A model generated the notes under the pieces. That model saw nothing but the letters and a program-made list of their open reading frames with translations. It was not told the DNA's origin and did not search any database. A DNA stretch of 64,000 nt from Cytophagaceae bacterium (GTDB taxonomy: Bacteria > Bacteroidota > Bacteroidia > Cytophagales > UBA9547): contig JAIYAU010000053.1 in NCBI GenBank assembly GCA_027488865.1, positions 1 through 64,000 on the forward strand, written 5' to 3'. Position numbers and translations under genes: made by a program. Below are positions 1 through 7,113 of the stretch, one piece after another; within the stretch, counting starts at the first letter, position 1, and every line of letters begins with the position of its first letter.

Positions 1-276
1 ACAGGCAATCAATTAGCCGAAAAATTTTCAATCGGTTTGAACCAAAAAAGTTCTTACTTCCCAATGCCACCTAAAGAATTTGGTCAAATTTTAGATGGGC
101 TATTTGGAGCGGGTGCTGGAAAAGGTGCTGAAGAAGTATACCAACAGATAGCTGATACGAAACAATATCCTGTTATGTTTTCTCCGAATATGTCAAAGGT
201 CTTAGAAAAATTACCCGTTAAGATGACATCTATTGAGGCTTGGGTTGGTCAGCATTCACAATTTTTTAAGAAATAA
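1..276 (+). CDS. NmrA-like NAD(P)-binding protein, C-terminal part
   Basis: The reading frame is open from base 1, so this is the last 91 residues of a longer protein whose start lies outside the window. The segment has the look of the C-terminal substrate-side lobe of NmrA/HSCARG-type atypical short-chain dehydrogenases: a YFPMP stretch, then a helix around EEVYQQI, and a final TSIEAWVGQHSQFF helix as seen at the end of that family. The Rossmann fold with its GxxGxxG motif would be upstream and cannot be checked. A TTG inside the frame at 37 could be mistaken for a start, but the frame continues upstream without a break. A strong terminator follows 10 bases after the stop, so this gene ends its transcript. 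The family call is moderately sure; the substrate is unknown. Confidence 0.65.
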   Translation, partial: TGNQLAEKFSIGLNQKSSYFPMPPKEFGQILDGLFGAGAGKGAEEVYQQIADTKQYPVMFSPNMSKVLEKLPVKMTSIEAWVGQHSQFFKK

Positions 277-286
277 GGTTTAAGTT

Positions 287-332
287 GTCTGACTTGGCAA
301 AGTGATTATTCTGTCAAGTCAGACTTTTTTTT
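287..332 (+). terminator. Rho-independent terminator
   Basis: A perfect 10-bp stem, GTCTGACTTG at 287-296 and CAAGTCAGAC at 315-324, is followed by eight or more T residues. It sits just after the stop of the NmrA-like gene. The opposite strand lacks a comparable T tract, so it mainly serves the plus strand. Confidence 0.9.
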
Positions 333-434
333 AGGACTAGTCAATCACTTGTTTGCATTCAAACGTATTTTCTGAATGCGGGATTTCAATTAAATAGTTT
401 GCCATTTTAAGAATTAATTTATAAACTATGTTTG

Positions 435-1565
435 CTACTTTCCAAACCAACGTGCTTTACGACTGCTGCCGAAATGCTCTTTGTCAACAACCAGCGTTTC
501 AGAAGCCTCATGATGAATACCAAAGGGTTTGGGACCGGAGAAAAAATCAACATCAACTCGGGCAACATTACCCTTGCCAAACTCAATGTAACAAGAGCCT
601 GCACCTGTATATGGAGTCTCATTTTCTTTTCCTTTGAATGCCGCAATGATAGAAGCAGCCGCAATTTTTGCAGCCCCTTCGGCAAATACGCCCGCTTTTG
701 GTGTGCCTACACTGGTTACATCCCCAATGGCATACACATTTGAAAATTTTGTACGCAGGTTTGCCTTGTCTACTGGTATCCATCCATTTTCTGTCAAACC
801 ACTTTGCAAGACCACATCGGGAGCAACATGCTTTGGAATCCCTAAAAATAAATCGCATGGTAGTTCAGTTCCATCATCTAAGGTTACCTTTTTATTTTCG
901 CCCACACTTGTCACTTTTCTTTGAGGAATAAAACGGATATTTCTTTCTTCAAATGCTTTTAATAGTGCCTTGGAGGAATCTGGCGATGGAGGAATGGGAA
1001 GGCCAAACGGAATTACCAAACTTATGCTGCATGCATCACGCAATCCTCGGTTTACAAGGTAATCATGAAGCATTAAAGCAGCCTCACTAGGTGCAGGCGG
1101 ACATTTGAAAGGTGCACTACAAACTCCAACAACAGCATGACCTTTAGTGAATTGTGGCAATTTGTCACGCAATTTTTCGGCACCAGAAAAACTGTAATAT
1201 TCATTGCCCCATGTGGTTAGGCCAGGTGTTGCTGCCATGTCATAATTGGCACCCAAAGCAACAACTAAAACATCTGCCTCATATTTTCCATTGCTTGTTG
1301 TCACCGTTTTTGAAACTGGGTCTATAGCCGTAATCGTTTCCTTACGAAACTTAACACCAGGCTTTACAATGTGGCTATAAGATATTTTCACAGCTTCCGA
1401 TGATTTATGCCCAAACATCACATCCAATTTTGAAAACCCAAAGAAAAATGAATCGTTCTGATCTATTAATGTAAGATCGAGCTGATCTCCAATTGTTTCG
1501 GAAAGAATAGAACTTAATTCCAAGCCGCCAAATCCGGCACCTAATACAGTCACTCTTAATTTCAT
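435..1565 (-). CDS. FAD-dependent oxidoreductase, sulfide:quinone reductase-like
   Basis: The 376-residue protein has the layout of the SQR/flavocytochrome c sulfide dehydrogenase/NDH-2 superfamily. An N-terminal dinucleotide-binding GAGFGG lies at residues 9-14, a second ALGANYD element near 104, and the late FAD-binding YAIGDV at 278-283. Cys149 and Cys155 sit in a C-x5-CPPAPSE motif, and Cys325 in a CYIEFG motif; Cys155 and Cys325 are at places where SQR and FCSD carry their redox-active cysteines, so sulfide or persulfide oxidation is a reasonable guess. No signal peptide is seen; SQR enzymes are usually peripheral on the inner membrane. It is the last gene of a minus-strand set after the peroxiredoxin and DUF2892 genes, with 26 bases between it and the latter. 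Exact substrate remains uncertain. Confidence 0.8.
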   Translation of the reverse strand: MKLRVTVLGAGFGGLELSSILSETIGDQLDLTLIDQNDSFFFGFSKLDVMFGHKSSEAVKISYSHIVKPGVKFRKETITAIDPVSKTVTTSNGKYEADVLVVALGANYDMAATPGLTTWGNEYYSFSGAEKLRDKLPQFTKGHAVVGVCSAPFKCPPAPSEAALMLHDYLVNRGLRDACSISLVIPFGLPIPPSPDSSKALLKAFEERNIRFIPQRKVTSVGENKKVTLDDGTELPCDLFLGIPKHVAPDVVLQSGLTENGWIPVDKANLRTKFSNVYAIGDVTSVGTPKAGVFAEGAAKIAAASIIAAFKGKENETPYTGAGSCYIEFGKGNVARVDVDFFSGPKPFGIHHEASETLVVDKEHFGSSRKARWFGK

Positions 1566-1591
1566 ACTATTATATATTGTAGAAGTTAATG

Positions 1592-1783
1592 TTATTTATT
1601 ATTCAATAGTTTTGAAAAACCTATCTCCATTGGACAAAATCCTAATATGCTAGCGGAGGTTAATCCAATTGACGGCAAATATAAAAGCCAGTTTGTTGAT
1701 GAAAAGCCAGTCAAATATATTCCTATCCAAAGTATGCTAGCCATAAAGGCAAACCAAATACGCATTGATACAGTAGCTTTCAT
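1592..1783 (-). CDS. DUF2892 (YgaP-type) inner-membrane protein
   Basis: A 63-residue protein with two hydrophobic segments (about 9-28 and 32-49) and the motif GFCPMEIGFSKLL near the end, which matches the G-x-CP-x(4)-G pattern of DUF2892/YgaP C-terminal membrane domains. Members of this family are often found fused to or beside rhodanese and sulfur-handling proteins. Here it lies two bases after the peroxiredoxin stop and just before the SQR-like flavoprotein, so the three are almost certainly co-transcribed. The context supports a role in sulfur or thiol redox handling at the membrane, but the molecular function is unknown. Confidence 0.75.
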   Translation of the reverse strand: MKATVSMRIWFAFMASILWIGIYLTGFSSTNWLLYLPSIGLTSASILGFCPMEIGFSKLLNNK

Positions 1784-1785
1784 GA

Positions 1786-2454
1786 TTAATTGGTTTTAGC
1801 AGGTTGTGCAATGATGCGTAAATAAGGCTTGATTGTTTTCCAACCTTCAGGATATTTTTCTTTTGCTTCAGCATCAGATACTGCTGGAACAATAATTACA
1901 TCTTCGCCATTTTTCCAGTTAACAGGTGTTGCGACTTTGTGGGCTGCCGTTAACTGCATAGAATCGAGTACTCGTAGTATTTCATTGAAATTTCGGCCGG
2001 TGGTCATCGGATAAGTAAGTTGCAATTTAATTTTTTTGTCTGGTCCGATCACAAAAACGGATCGTACAGTTTGATTCGTTGCTGCTGTCCTTCCTTCTGA
2101 ACTGTTAGCCTCCTCTTCTGGCAACATGTCATACAATTTGGCAATGGATAAGGTAGGGTCTCCAATCATAGGATAGGTTACCTTAACGCCTTGTATTTCT
2201 TCAATGTCCTTTTCCCAGATCAGATGGCTTTCTACCGGATCGACACTTAAGCCTATAATCTTGCAATTACGTTTTGTGAATTCCGCTTCAATGGATGCCA
2301 TATAGCCAAGTTCTGTTGTGCAAACGGGCGTAAAGTCCTTAGGGTGCGAAAAAAGCATTACCCAACCTTCTCCTATCCAGTCATGAAAATGAATAGTACC
2401 CTTGGTTGTTTCTGCGGTAAAATCTGGTGCAGTGCTATTTAATCTTAAGCTCAT
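1786..2454 (-). CDS. 1-Cys peroxiredoxin (Prx6 type)
   Basis: The 222-residue length and motif set fit the Prx6 subfamily of AhpC/TSA proteins. The peroxidatic cysteine is Cys45 in FTPVCTTELG, preceded by SHPKD. The conserved Arg of the active site is probably in the TNQTVRSVFVIGPDKK segment. The long C-terminal part, including VNWKNGEDVIIVP and KPYLRI, is the dimerisation domain of the 1-Cys subfamily. The enzyme reduces hydrogen peroxide and organic hydroperoxides in the cytoplasm with an external thiol donor. It is the first gene of a three-gene set (peroxiredoxin, DUF2892, SQR-like), and its upstream region carries a -7 promoter element and a Crp/Fnr-type operator, which suggests control by the regulator encoded immediately upstream. 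Confidence 0.93.
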   Translation of the reverse strand: MSLRLNSTAPDFTAETTKGTIHFHDWIGEGWVMLFSHPKDFTPVCTTELGYMASIEAEFTKRNCKIIGLSVDPVESHLIWEKDIEEIQGVKVTYPMIGDPTLSIAKLYDMLPEEEANSSEGRTAATNQTVRSVFVIGPDKKIKLQLTYPMTTGRNFNEILRVLDSMQLTAAHKVATPVNWKNGEDVIIVPAVSDAEAKEKYPEGWKTIKPYLRIIAQPAKTN

Positions 2455-2497
2455 GATGTTTGTGGTTTTAATTTTTTTTTTAAATTATTTAACACTA

Positions 2498-2505
2498 CAA
2501 ATGTA
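2498..2505 (-). promoter_or_regulatory. Bacteroidota -7 element of the peroxiredoxin operon
   Basis: Read on the minus strand the bases are TACATTTG, an exact match to the Bacteroidota TAnnTTTG -7 element. It lies about 44 bases before the peroxiredoxin start codon. No good TTTG -33 element is found at the usual spacing, which fits a promoter that depends on an activator bound at the operator just upstream. Confidence 0.55.
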
Positions 2506-2535
2506 CATGAGCTAAAAAAGAATTTCTGCCACAAC

Positions 2536-2565
2536 TGTTACAAATGGTTGTAACAAATGTTACAA
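2536..2565 (-). promoter_or_regulatory. Triple half-site operator of Crp/Fnr type
   Basis: Three half-sites alternate in orientation: GTTACAA at 2537-2543, TTGTAAC at 2548-2554 and GTTACAA at 2559-2565, each pair separated by four bases. The right-hand pair (2548-2565) is a perfect 18-bp dyad that fits the TTGTnAn6TnACAA pattern of Crp/Fnr/Dnr-like regulators. The left-hand pair is an equally perfect dyad in the inverse arrangement. It lies 3 bases after the stop of the Crp/Fnr gene and upstream of the peroxiredoxin promoter. Confidence 0.75.
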
Positions 2566-2568
2566 TCC

Positions 2569-3213
2569 CTAAAAGTCCTTGAGTAATTTTATTTGCTTGT
2601 TGTAGATAAGCAGTTTCTTATCGTTCTCTAACTTTTTCAAAAGTCGAGATATCACAACTCGGTTGGTTCCGAGTTCATCCCCGATCTGCTGATGTGTAAG
2701 ATTGATTAATGAAGAACCTGAAATGTTTGATTTTTCCTTTAGGTAGTTAATCAATCGTTCATCCATTTTTTTAAAAGCTACCTCATCGACACATTTTATA
2801 ATTTCTGTAAATCGGTTTAGTATTGTTGTCATCACATACTTTTTCCATGATGGATACTTTATCATCCATTCATCCATTTTTATTGTAGGGAGGCAAAGTA
2901 GAACACTGTCTTCCTCCGCAGTTCCTTTGATCTCACTTGTTTTAGAAAGCATGCAACAGTTGAAAGTCATAGCACAACTTTCGCCTTCTTTTACATAATA
3001 CAATAATAATTCTTGCCCTTCTTCATTTATGCGGCTTACCTTAATGGTACCTTTTACCAACAGAGGAATTGCCTTGATCGTTTGTCCCACGTTCAGCATA
3101 GTATTACCGTTCTTCACCTCAATAAGCATAGAATTTGCTTCAAGTTCAGTTAGCAATGCGTGCTCGAATAATCCAGAAAATGTATCTATATGATTAAAAA
3201 ATTGGTTTGTCAT
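2569..3213 (-). CDS. Crp/Fnr-family transcriptional regulator
   Basis: The 214-residue protein has a cyclic-nucleotide-binding-like beta barrel (about 20-130), a dimerisation helix (about 125-150) and a C-terminal winged helix with the HTH_Crp motif THQQIGDELGTNRVVISRLLKKLE near 170-195. It lacks the four N-terminal cysteines of the oxygen sensor FNR. A CCMLS cysteine pair sits in the barrel near 86-87; whether it senses redox or nitric oxide stress is speculation. Downstream on the same strand are the peroxiredoxin, DUF2892 and SQR-like genes, and the gap between holds a perfect Crp/Fnr-type operator, making that operon the obvious target. Its own promoter region abuts a 123-bp repeat. Confidence 0.9.
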   Translation of the reverse strand: MTNQFFNHIDTFSGLFEHALLTELEANSMLIEVKNGNTMLNVGQTIKAIPLLVKGTIKVSRINEEGQELLLYYVKEGESCAMTFNCCMLSKTSEIKGTAEEDSVLLCLPTIKMDEWMIKYPSWKKYVMTTILNRFTEIIKCVDEVAFKKMDERLINYLKEKSNISGSSLINLTHQQIGDELGTNRVVISRLLKKLENDKKLLIYNKQIKLLKDF

Positions 3214-3316
3214 ATTTATAAAATTAAGAGTTTCGTCAGTTAGGCAAAATTAAGTGATAGCATTTTGTTTTTCGCTTTATATTTTTAAATGTTCGCATTG
3301 TTGTTACAGTAGGGTT

Positions 3317-3439
3317 GCAAATAACGGTTTCGGTTCATGAAGGACGGGATTTTTAAAGGCAATATACGGGACGAGAGGCAAAATTCCACACACTTTTGAA
3401 CTTATTCCGATGTATCAATGCCCGTCTCTCAGAAGCGCA
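3317..3439 (-). repeat. 123-bp repeat, copy 1 (attC-like)
   Basis: About 85% identical, by eye, to the copy at 6006-6128. The best-conserved block contains AATATACGGGACG and GAGGCAAAATTCC. Read on the minus strand the repeat ends in CCGTTATTTGC, where the other copy has CCGTTGGGTGC, so a conserved CCGTT and TGC flank a variable triplet. The middle can fold (GTG-GG opposite CC-CAC, with further pairs outside). This copy is 229 bases after the DUF4132 gene and 104 bases before the Crp/Fnr gene start. The resemblance to integron attC sites is an inference. Confidence 0.7.
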
Positions 3440-3667
3440 CTATTTTTAAAAATGAGTTGCGAATAATGCTTCTCCATCCAGCACCCCTCCTCACGACAAA
3501 TCCATAATTACAGCTTGCTCCGCTACCCAAGGTTACGTTCAACAGGGTTTCATCTCTTGTTTTGCAAACAAGACGAAACCTTAGTGGTTATGTGCTGCTC
3601 TTTTTGTCCGCAGAGTTAGTATCAACGAGTAAGAAAAGTCGAATATTTAAGACTGTCCAACACTCAC
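3440..3667. other. Non-coding stretch with a hairpin at 3546-3580
   Basis: No convincing gene is seen here. A two-part hairpin is present: GGTTTC (3546-3551) pairs with GAAACC (3575-3580), and TCTTGTTT (3555-3562) pairs with AAACAAGA (3566-3573) across a 3-base loop. There is no T tract, so it is a poor terminator. It lies in the tail downstream of the DUF4132 gene. Confidence 0.45.
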
Positions 3668-5545
3668 TTATTTTCTGTTTATTTGGTTTAAAATTACACA
3701 ATCTGTTATTTTGTCGTCGTCAGCTAACAACAATGCTTTACTGATAATGATTGATAAAGTTGCATCACCGTCAAAAGGTAAAAATAGCTTGTCTTTAACT
3801 GCTGCTTTAGGGTCGGGAATGATACATAAATACTCATCATTGGGCTCCATCAAAATATTTCCACTTCCAAAGTGTATTTTATAAACTCTCTTTTTACCAG
3901 TTACTTTAAGATATTTGTCAGAAACTTCACACTTGTCTTTTATTTTTAATTTTGAAATAATTGTTTGAATTACACTTTTCCTTGTTTGGGCTGTTTCAGA
4001 TAAATCTGAGGTCGAATAGCCAGTCCAATACTCTCTAAATCTTTGATTCTCCCATTGTTCCTCTGCACCAATTGAACAAACACCAACAAATAAATCAGTA
4101 TCTCTCATAGATTCTGAAAATATGAGTGTTGGAATATCCTCCATTTTTAAAGCTACATTATTTTCTGTATCTCTAAAATGTAGTTGCCCGGTTGTTGCAA
4201 AATCATAATCACTTTCTAAGTCAAAAGTGCATTTTATCTTAAAGTCAGGATAAGAAATACTTGGATTTTCGCCACCTGAATATAAATCGCTATGACTATA
4301 TCGCCATAAACGTTGCTGTGCCAGAGCAACAAATTTAACATGCCTAATTACATGGTTATTAAATCTATTTGAAAATGTTGATGTGTTGATTTCTGCCCCT
4401 GTAACAATGTAAACTTCTCTATACGCCTGCTTAAATGGTTGTTTAACTTCATTTGAAAGCATGAAATTACGCCATGCCTGTACTTCTTCAACGCTTGATA
4501 GGGCAGGATGCCATAATGTTACTGTTGTATTTTCAATATCGTGAATTTGATTGTTTTGAAAATCAACAAACTGACCATTCAAGAAATAACCATTTTTTAA
4601 TTCTCCGTCAGTTTCAAACCTCCAAATTAGTTTACGAGTAAGAAAACCAAGTAATTGATGGTCAAAAAAGTATTTTTTCCAAACTTCACCGCTCCAACTT
4701 TTTTTCTTTTTCCAAAAACTTTCAAATCTTAATTTTTGTCCAGAAAACTCTTTTTTGATGTCGTTCACAGTGGATTTCCAAACTTTTAACTCGTTTCCAA
4801 AATTAGTTTTAACGGCTGAGGGTTCACTTTTCAATATATTTTCAGATTTTGTCCAAATCACTTCAATATCATCATAATCGTTAATTTTCAGTTTTGATTT
4901 ATATTCACCAAATTCCCTTTCGAGTACGCCACCAATTAAGCCATAATCTGAAATGAAATAATCCTCAACATCATTAGGATTTAACTTTGAGTATCTAACA
5001 GCCCAAGGTATAACTTTTTCGAGTTCTTCTAAAAAGACCGGATATTTGTTCCTTGATTTGAGTTTAAGAAGTGTTCCTAAACCCTCTATTGTACCACTAT
5101 TATAAAAAAGGCTAAGTATTTCATCGCCGAGTTTCCTTGAAGTTGGGCCAACAAGTGGGATTTTTTTGAAACATTTTTCTACAATTTTTGTAAGTATTTC
5201 ATATTTGTTTGGGGCATTGATGTTGAATAATATCCTAACAAAAAATATGTACACTCTAACTTTATCTCCAACGAACCATTGACTTCTCTTTGGCATTGGC
5301 TCACAAGTCAAATCGTGAAGCCCTAAAATAAATGCTTCATAATCGGTTGGTTTTATTTTATTTATTATAATTTGACATTCGTCTTCATTTATTCTTTTCA
5401 ATGCCGATAAATTCTCTATAAGTTGATAAAATTCTTGTCTATTATCAATGAATAATAAATTTTGTTCTTGTAACCACTTCCACTTTTTATCATTAGCTAA
5501 GTCTTTGGCTAATATGGGTATTTCTTCCAGCATTTTTTCAGTCAT
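3668..5545 (-). CDS. DUF4132/DUF7737 (MolR-like) protein
   Basis: The 625-residue protein resembles the C-terminal half of MolR/WGR-DUF4132 proteins. The first half (to about 250) is helical and variable. The DUF4132 core, about 280-450, includes KYFFDHQLLGFLTRKLIW, TVTLWHPALSS, QPFKQAYREVYIVT and a SNRFNNHVIRHVKFVALAQQRLW segment. The last 100 residues match the DUF7737-type tail, with HFGSGNILMEPNDEYLCIIP and FLPFDGDATLSIIISKALLLADD. It is much shorter than full-length MolR and has no WGR domain. No membrane segment or signal peptide is seen. It starts 11 bases after the small Gly-Gly-ending protein and forms a two-gene unit with it. The biochemical role of DUF4132 is not known to me; such genes are typically accessory. 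Confidence 0.75.
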   Translation of the reverse strand: MTEKMLEEIPILAKDLANDKKWKWLQEQNLLFIDNRQEFYQLIENLSALKRINEDECQIIINKIKPTDYEAFILGLHDLTCEPMPKRSQWFVGDKVRVYIFFVRILFNINAPNKYEILTKIVEKCFKKIPLVGPTSRKLGDEILSLFYNSGTIEGLGTLLKLKSRNKYPVFLEELEKVIPWAVRYSKLNPNDVEDYFISDYGLIGGVLEREFGEYKSKLKINDYDDIEVIWTKSENILKSEPSAVKTNFGNELKVWKSTVNDIKKEFSGQKLRFESFWKKKKSWSGEVWKKYFFDHQLLGFLTRKLIWRFETDGELKNGYFLNGQFVDFQNNQIHDIENTTVTLWHPALSSVEEVQAWRNFMLSNEVKQPFKQAYREVYIVTGAEINTSTFSNRFNNHVIRHVKFVALAQQRLWRYSHSDLYSGGENPSISYPDFKIKCTFDLESDYDFATTGQLHFRDTENNVALKMEDIPTLIFSESMRDTDLFVGVCSIGAEEQWENQRFREYWTGYSTSDLSETAQTRKSVIQTIISKLKIKDKCEVSDKYLKVTGKKRVYKIHFGSGNILMEPNDEYLCIIPDPKAAVKDKLFLPFDGDATLSIIISKALLLADDDKITDCVILNQINRK

Positions 5546-5556
5546 AATAATTTATT

Positions 5557-5964
5557 TTAACCTCCTACTAAGGCGATAAGTCTAACGAATGATACAGATA
5601 AATTTTTGTGAATTGTGATTTCTTCTTCTAAGTCTGAGTATTGCTCATTGTCAATAAGCATAAAGAAACCGTTCTTTTGAAATGCACTTAAAGCTAAATA
5701 ATATTGTTTTTCAGCGTCAATTAATTTGGGTTCTCTCATTTTGTAATGATTGAGTTTGCCTTCGACTGAATCCGATTCTAAAGGTTGAACAAGTCCCTGA
5801 AAAAACTCAGATTTAGATTGATTATATAAGCCCACCTCATGAAAAACTCTTGACTTGATTAAATCTTTGACTTTTACATTTTCATTTTGAACTTTCATAA
5901 CAAACTGGTTTCTGATTGTCCCAGTCATAGATTCGTCCCTAATAGTTATCTCTGTTTCTTCCAT
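5557..5964 (-). CDS. Small protein ending in Gly-Gly, partner of DUF4132 gene
   Basis: A 135-residue protein with no signal peptide or membrane segment. It begins with a beta-rich stretch (EITIRDESMTGTIRNQFVMKV) followed by a helix (VKVKDLIKSRVFHEV), an order compatible with a ubiquitin-like fold. It has FFQGLVQP in the middle and ends SVSFVRLIALVGG, with two exposed terminal glycines as in ubiquitin-like, MoaD or ThiS proteins. I recall similar small proteins next to DUF4132 genes but cannot verify this here. A caution is that the Gly-Gly codons form an AGGAGG that could act as the ribosome-binding site of the next gene, so the sequence may be under double constraint. The function is unknown. 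Confidence 0.65.
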   Translation of the reverse strand: MEETEITIRDESMTGTIRNQFVMKVQNENVKVKDLIKSRVFHEVGLYNQSKSEFFQGLVQPLESDSVEGKLNHYKMREPKLIDAEKQYYLALSAFQKNGFFMLIDNEQYSDLEEEITIHKNLSVSFVRLIALVGG

Positions 5965-6005
5965 GATTGTTATTTTGAATATTTGATTGTGACACTTTTA
6001 GAGTA

Positions 6006-6128
6006 GCACCCAACGGTCCACCGTTTTTAAAGGTCGAGATTTTTAGAAGCAATATACGGGACGTGAGGCAAAATTCCGCACACTTTTAAGATATTCCGAT
6101 GCATCAACGCCCTTCTTTCAGAAGCGCA
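6006..6128 (-). repeat. 123-bp repeat, copy 2 (attC-like)
   Basis: Partner of the repeat at 3317-3439, same length and orientation. On the minus strand it ends in CCGTTGGGTGC, which contains GTTGGGT, a fit to the GTTRRRY core site of integron attC elements. The centre can fold as GTG-GG opposite CC-CAC, extended by GGAATAT opposite ATATT, and the start holds a small CTTC/GAAG hairpin. It begins 20 bases after the stop of the 114-residue ORF and ends 41 bases before the Gly-Gly protein gene. Confidence 0.7.
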
Positions 6129-6147
6129 ATTTTGTGCGTAGTGTTTT

Positions 6148-6492
6148 TCAATATGTATCAATTAAGTTATATTCTAAGAGTGCATCTTTCCAAATACCCT
6201 CCTTATTTATTTTAATTATTTCTTTAACCAAAGCGGTTAATTTCTCTTGATTTAATTTGTCCTTTCTTATTTCCTCCAAGAAGTGTTTTGATGCTTCAAG
6301 ATTCAAGTAATTTATATGGCTTTCTAATTCGCAACATCCGTAACCATCAAAAGAAATTCGACATAATGAAATTAGATTTTCACTTGATTGGTTAAAGTCA
6401 ATAAAAACGGAACCATCGAGGCATCCTAAATAAAAGTCTGCTTTTCTACTTTCTGGCATTATAGTTACGAAAAAGTCAAAGTCTGATTTCAT
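6148..6492 (-). CDS. Hypothetical protein
   Basis: A 114-residue acidic, cytoplasmic-looking protein that I do not recognise. The first part is beta-rich (FFVTIMPE, ADFYLGCLDGSVFIDF) and the second helical (HFLEEIRKDKLNQEKLTALVKEIIKI). It starts 9 bases after the stop of the upstream 203-residue membrane protein gene, so the two probably form an operon. A 123-bp repeat follows 20 bases after its stop. Size and context would suit a cargo gene of a cassette or an immunity-type protein, but nothing in the sequence proves either. Confidence 0.6.
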   Translation of the reverse strand: MKSDFDFFVTIMPESRKADFYLGCLDGSVFIDFNQSSENLISLCRISFDGYGCCELESHINYLNLEASKHFLEEIRKDKLNQEKLTALVKEIIKINKEGIWKDALLEYNLIDTY

Positions 6493-6501
6493 ACTTCACT
6501 G

Positions 6502-7113
6502 TTATGCAAATCCCTTACTTTTGTTTTCAAGAACTTTTGTAAAAACATAAATGTCAAAGATTGTCGAAATTGAAACTAATACAACCGCAATCCAAAATCC
6601 CCAAAGTATTTCACAATTGTAGGAAATAGGTCTTGAAATAATTAGGCATAATAATGATAAAGTTTCAATAATAACAATTGGTTTTATCGCATTTCTGTCA
6701 ATGTACTTTACTATCAACCCTAAAATTGATAGCAACACGTATAAAAAAATACTAAAGGCAGTAACATATTTTCCTGTGTCAATAAGCATCGCTAATCCCG
6801 AAAATGTGTCCTTTTTTGACACAAGAATCAGTCGCAGAAAAGGATATTCTCTAGAAATTATTTGAGAAGGCATTTCTTCCTTATCATCCTTCCTTGAGTT
6901 GTCTGTTTTGTCAATTGTTTCTTTCGGCTCATTCGACAATTTTGAACTGTCAACAGAAGAGTCGATAGTCTCAATATTTGAAATTGTTGAATCTATCTCA
7001 GTTTGTTGAATTGTCTCTTTTTCCTCTTTACAGCCGGTATAAAAGAAAGGTAATAACAAACATAAAAATGTAAACCAGTGTAAAAGTTTTGAATATTTAA
7101 AAATTTTATTCAT
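6502..7113 (-). CDS. Hypothetical membrane protein with possible lipobox
   Basis: A 203-residue protein. The N-terminus has a hydrophobic segment ending in FFYTGCKEE, which could be a lipoprotein signal with Cys at about 28. A charged, Ser/Thr/Glu-rich linker follows (about 30-85). Three hydrophobic segments fill the C-terminal half (about 117-135, 141-160 and 168-190). I do not recognise the family. It is the first gene of a pair with the 114-residue ORF and lies upstream of the repeat-flanked module. The upstream 200 bases are AT-rich, with no clear promoter and no gene. Confidence 0.6.
   Translation of the reverse strand: MNKIFKYSKLLHWFTFLCLLLPFFYTGCKEEKETIQQTEIDSTISNIETIDSSVDSSKLSNEPKETIDKTDNSRKDDKEEMPSQIISREYPFLRLILVSKKDTFSGLAMLIDTGKYVTAFSIFLYVLLSILGLIVKYIDRNAIKPIVIIETLSLLCLIISRPISYNCEILWGFWIAVVLVSISTIFDIYVFTKVLENKSKGFA

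Noticed and set aside
435-931. Several overlapping plus-strand ORFs and a minus-strand ORF inside the SQR-like gene
   Set aside because: All overlap a well-conserved flavoprotein gene in other frames and show no family features.
3537-3593. Short 57-base attC candidate (GTTCAAC ... GTTATGT around a hairpin)
   Set aside because: The spacers between outer and inner arms are asymmetric (1 versus about 6 bases) and the right core breaks the GTTRRRY rule; kept only as a hairpin.
3562-3744. 60-residue plus-strand ORF near the DUF4132 gene end
   Set aside because: It starts within a hairpin and overlaps the 3' end of the DUF4132 gene antisense; no start signal or protein-like pattern.
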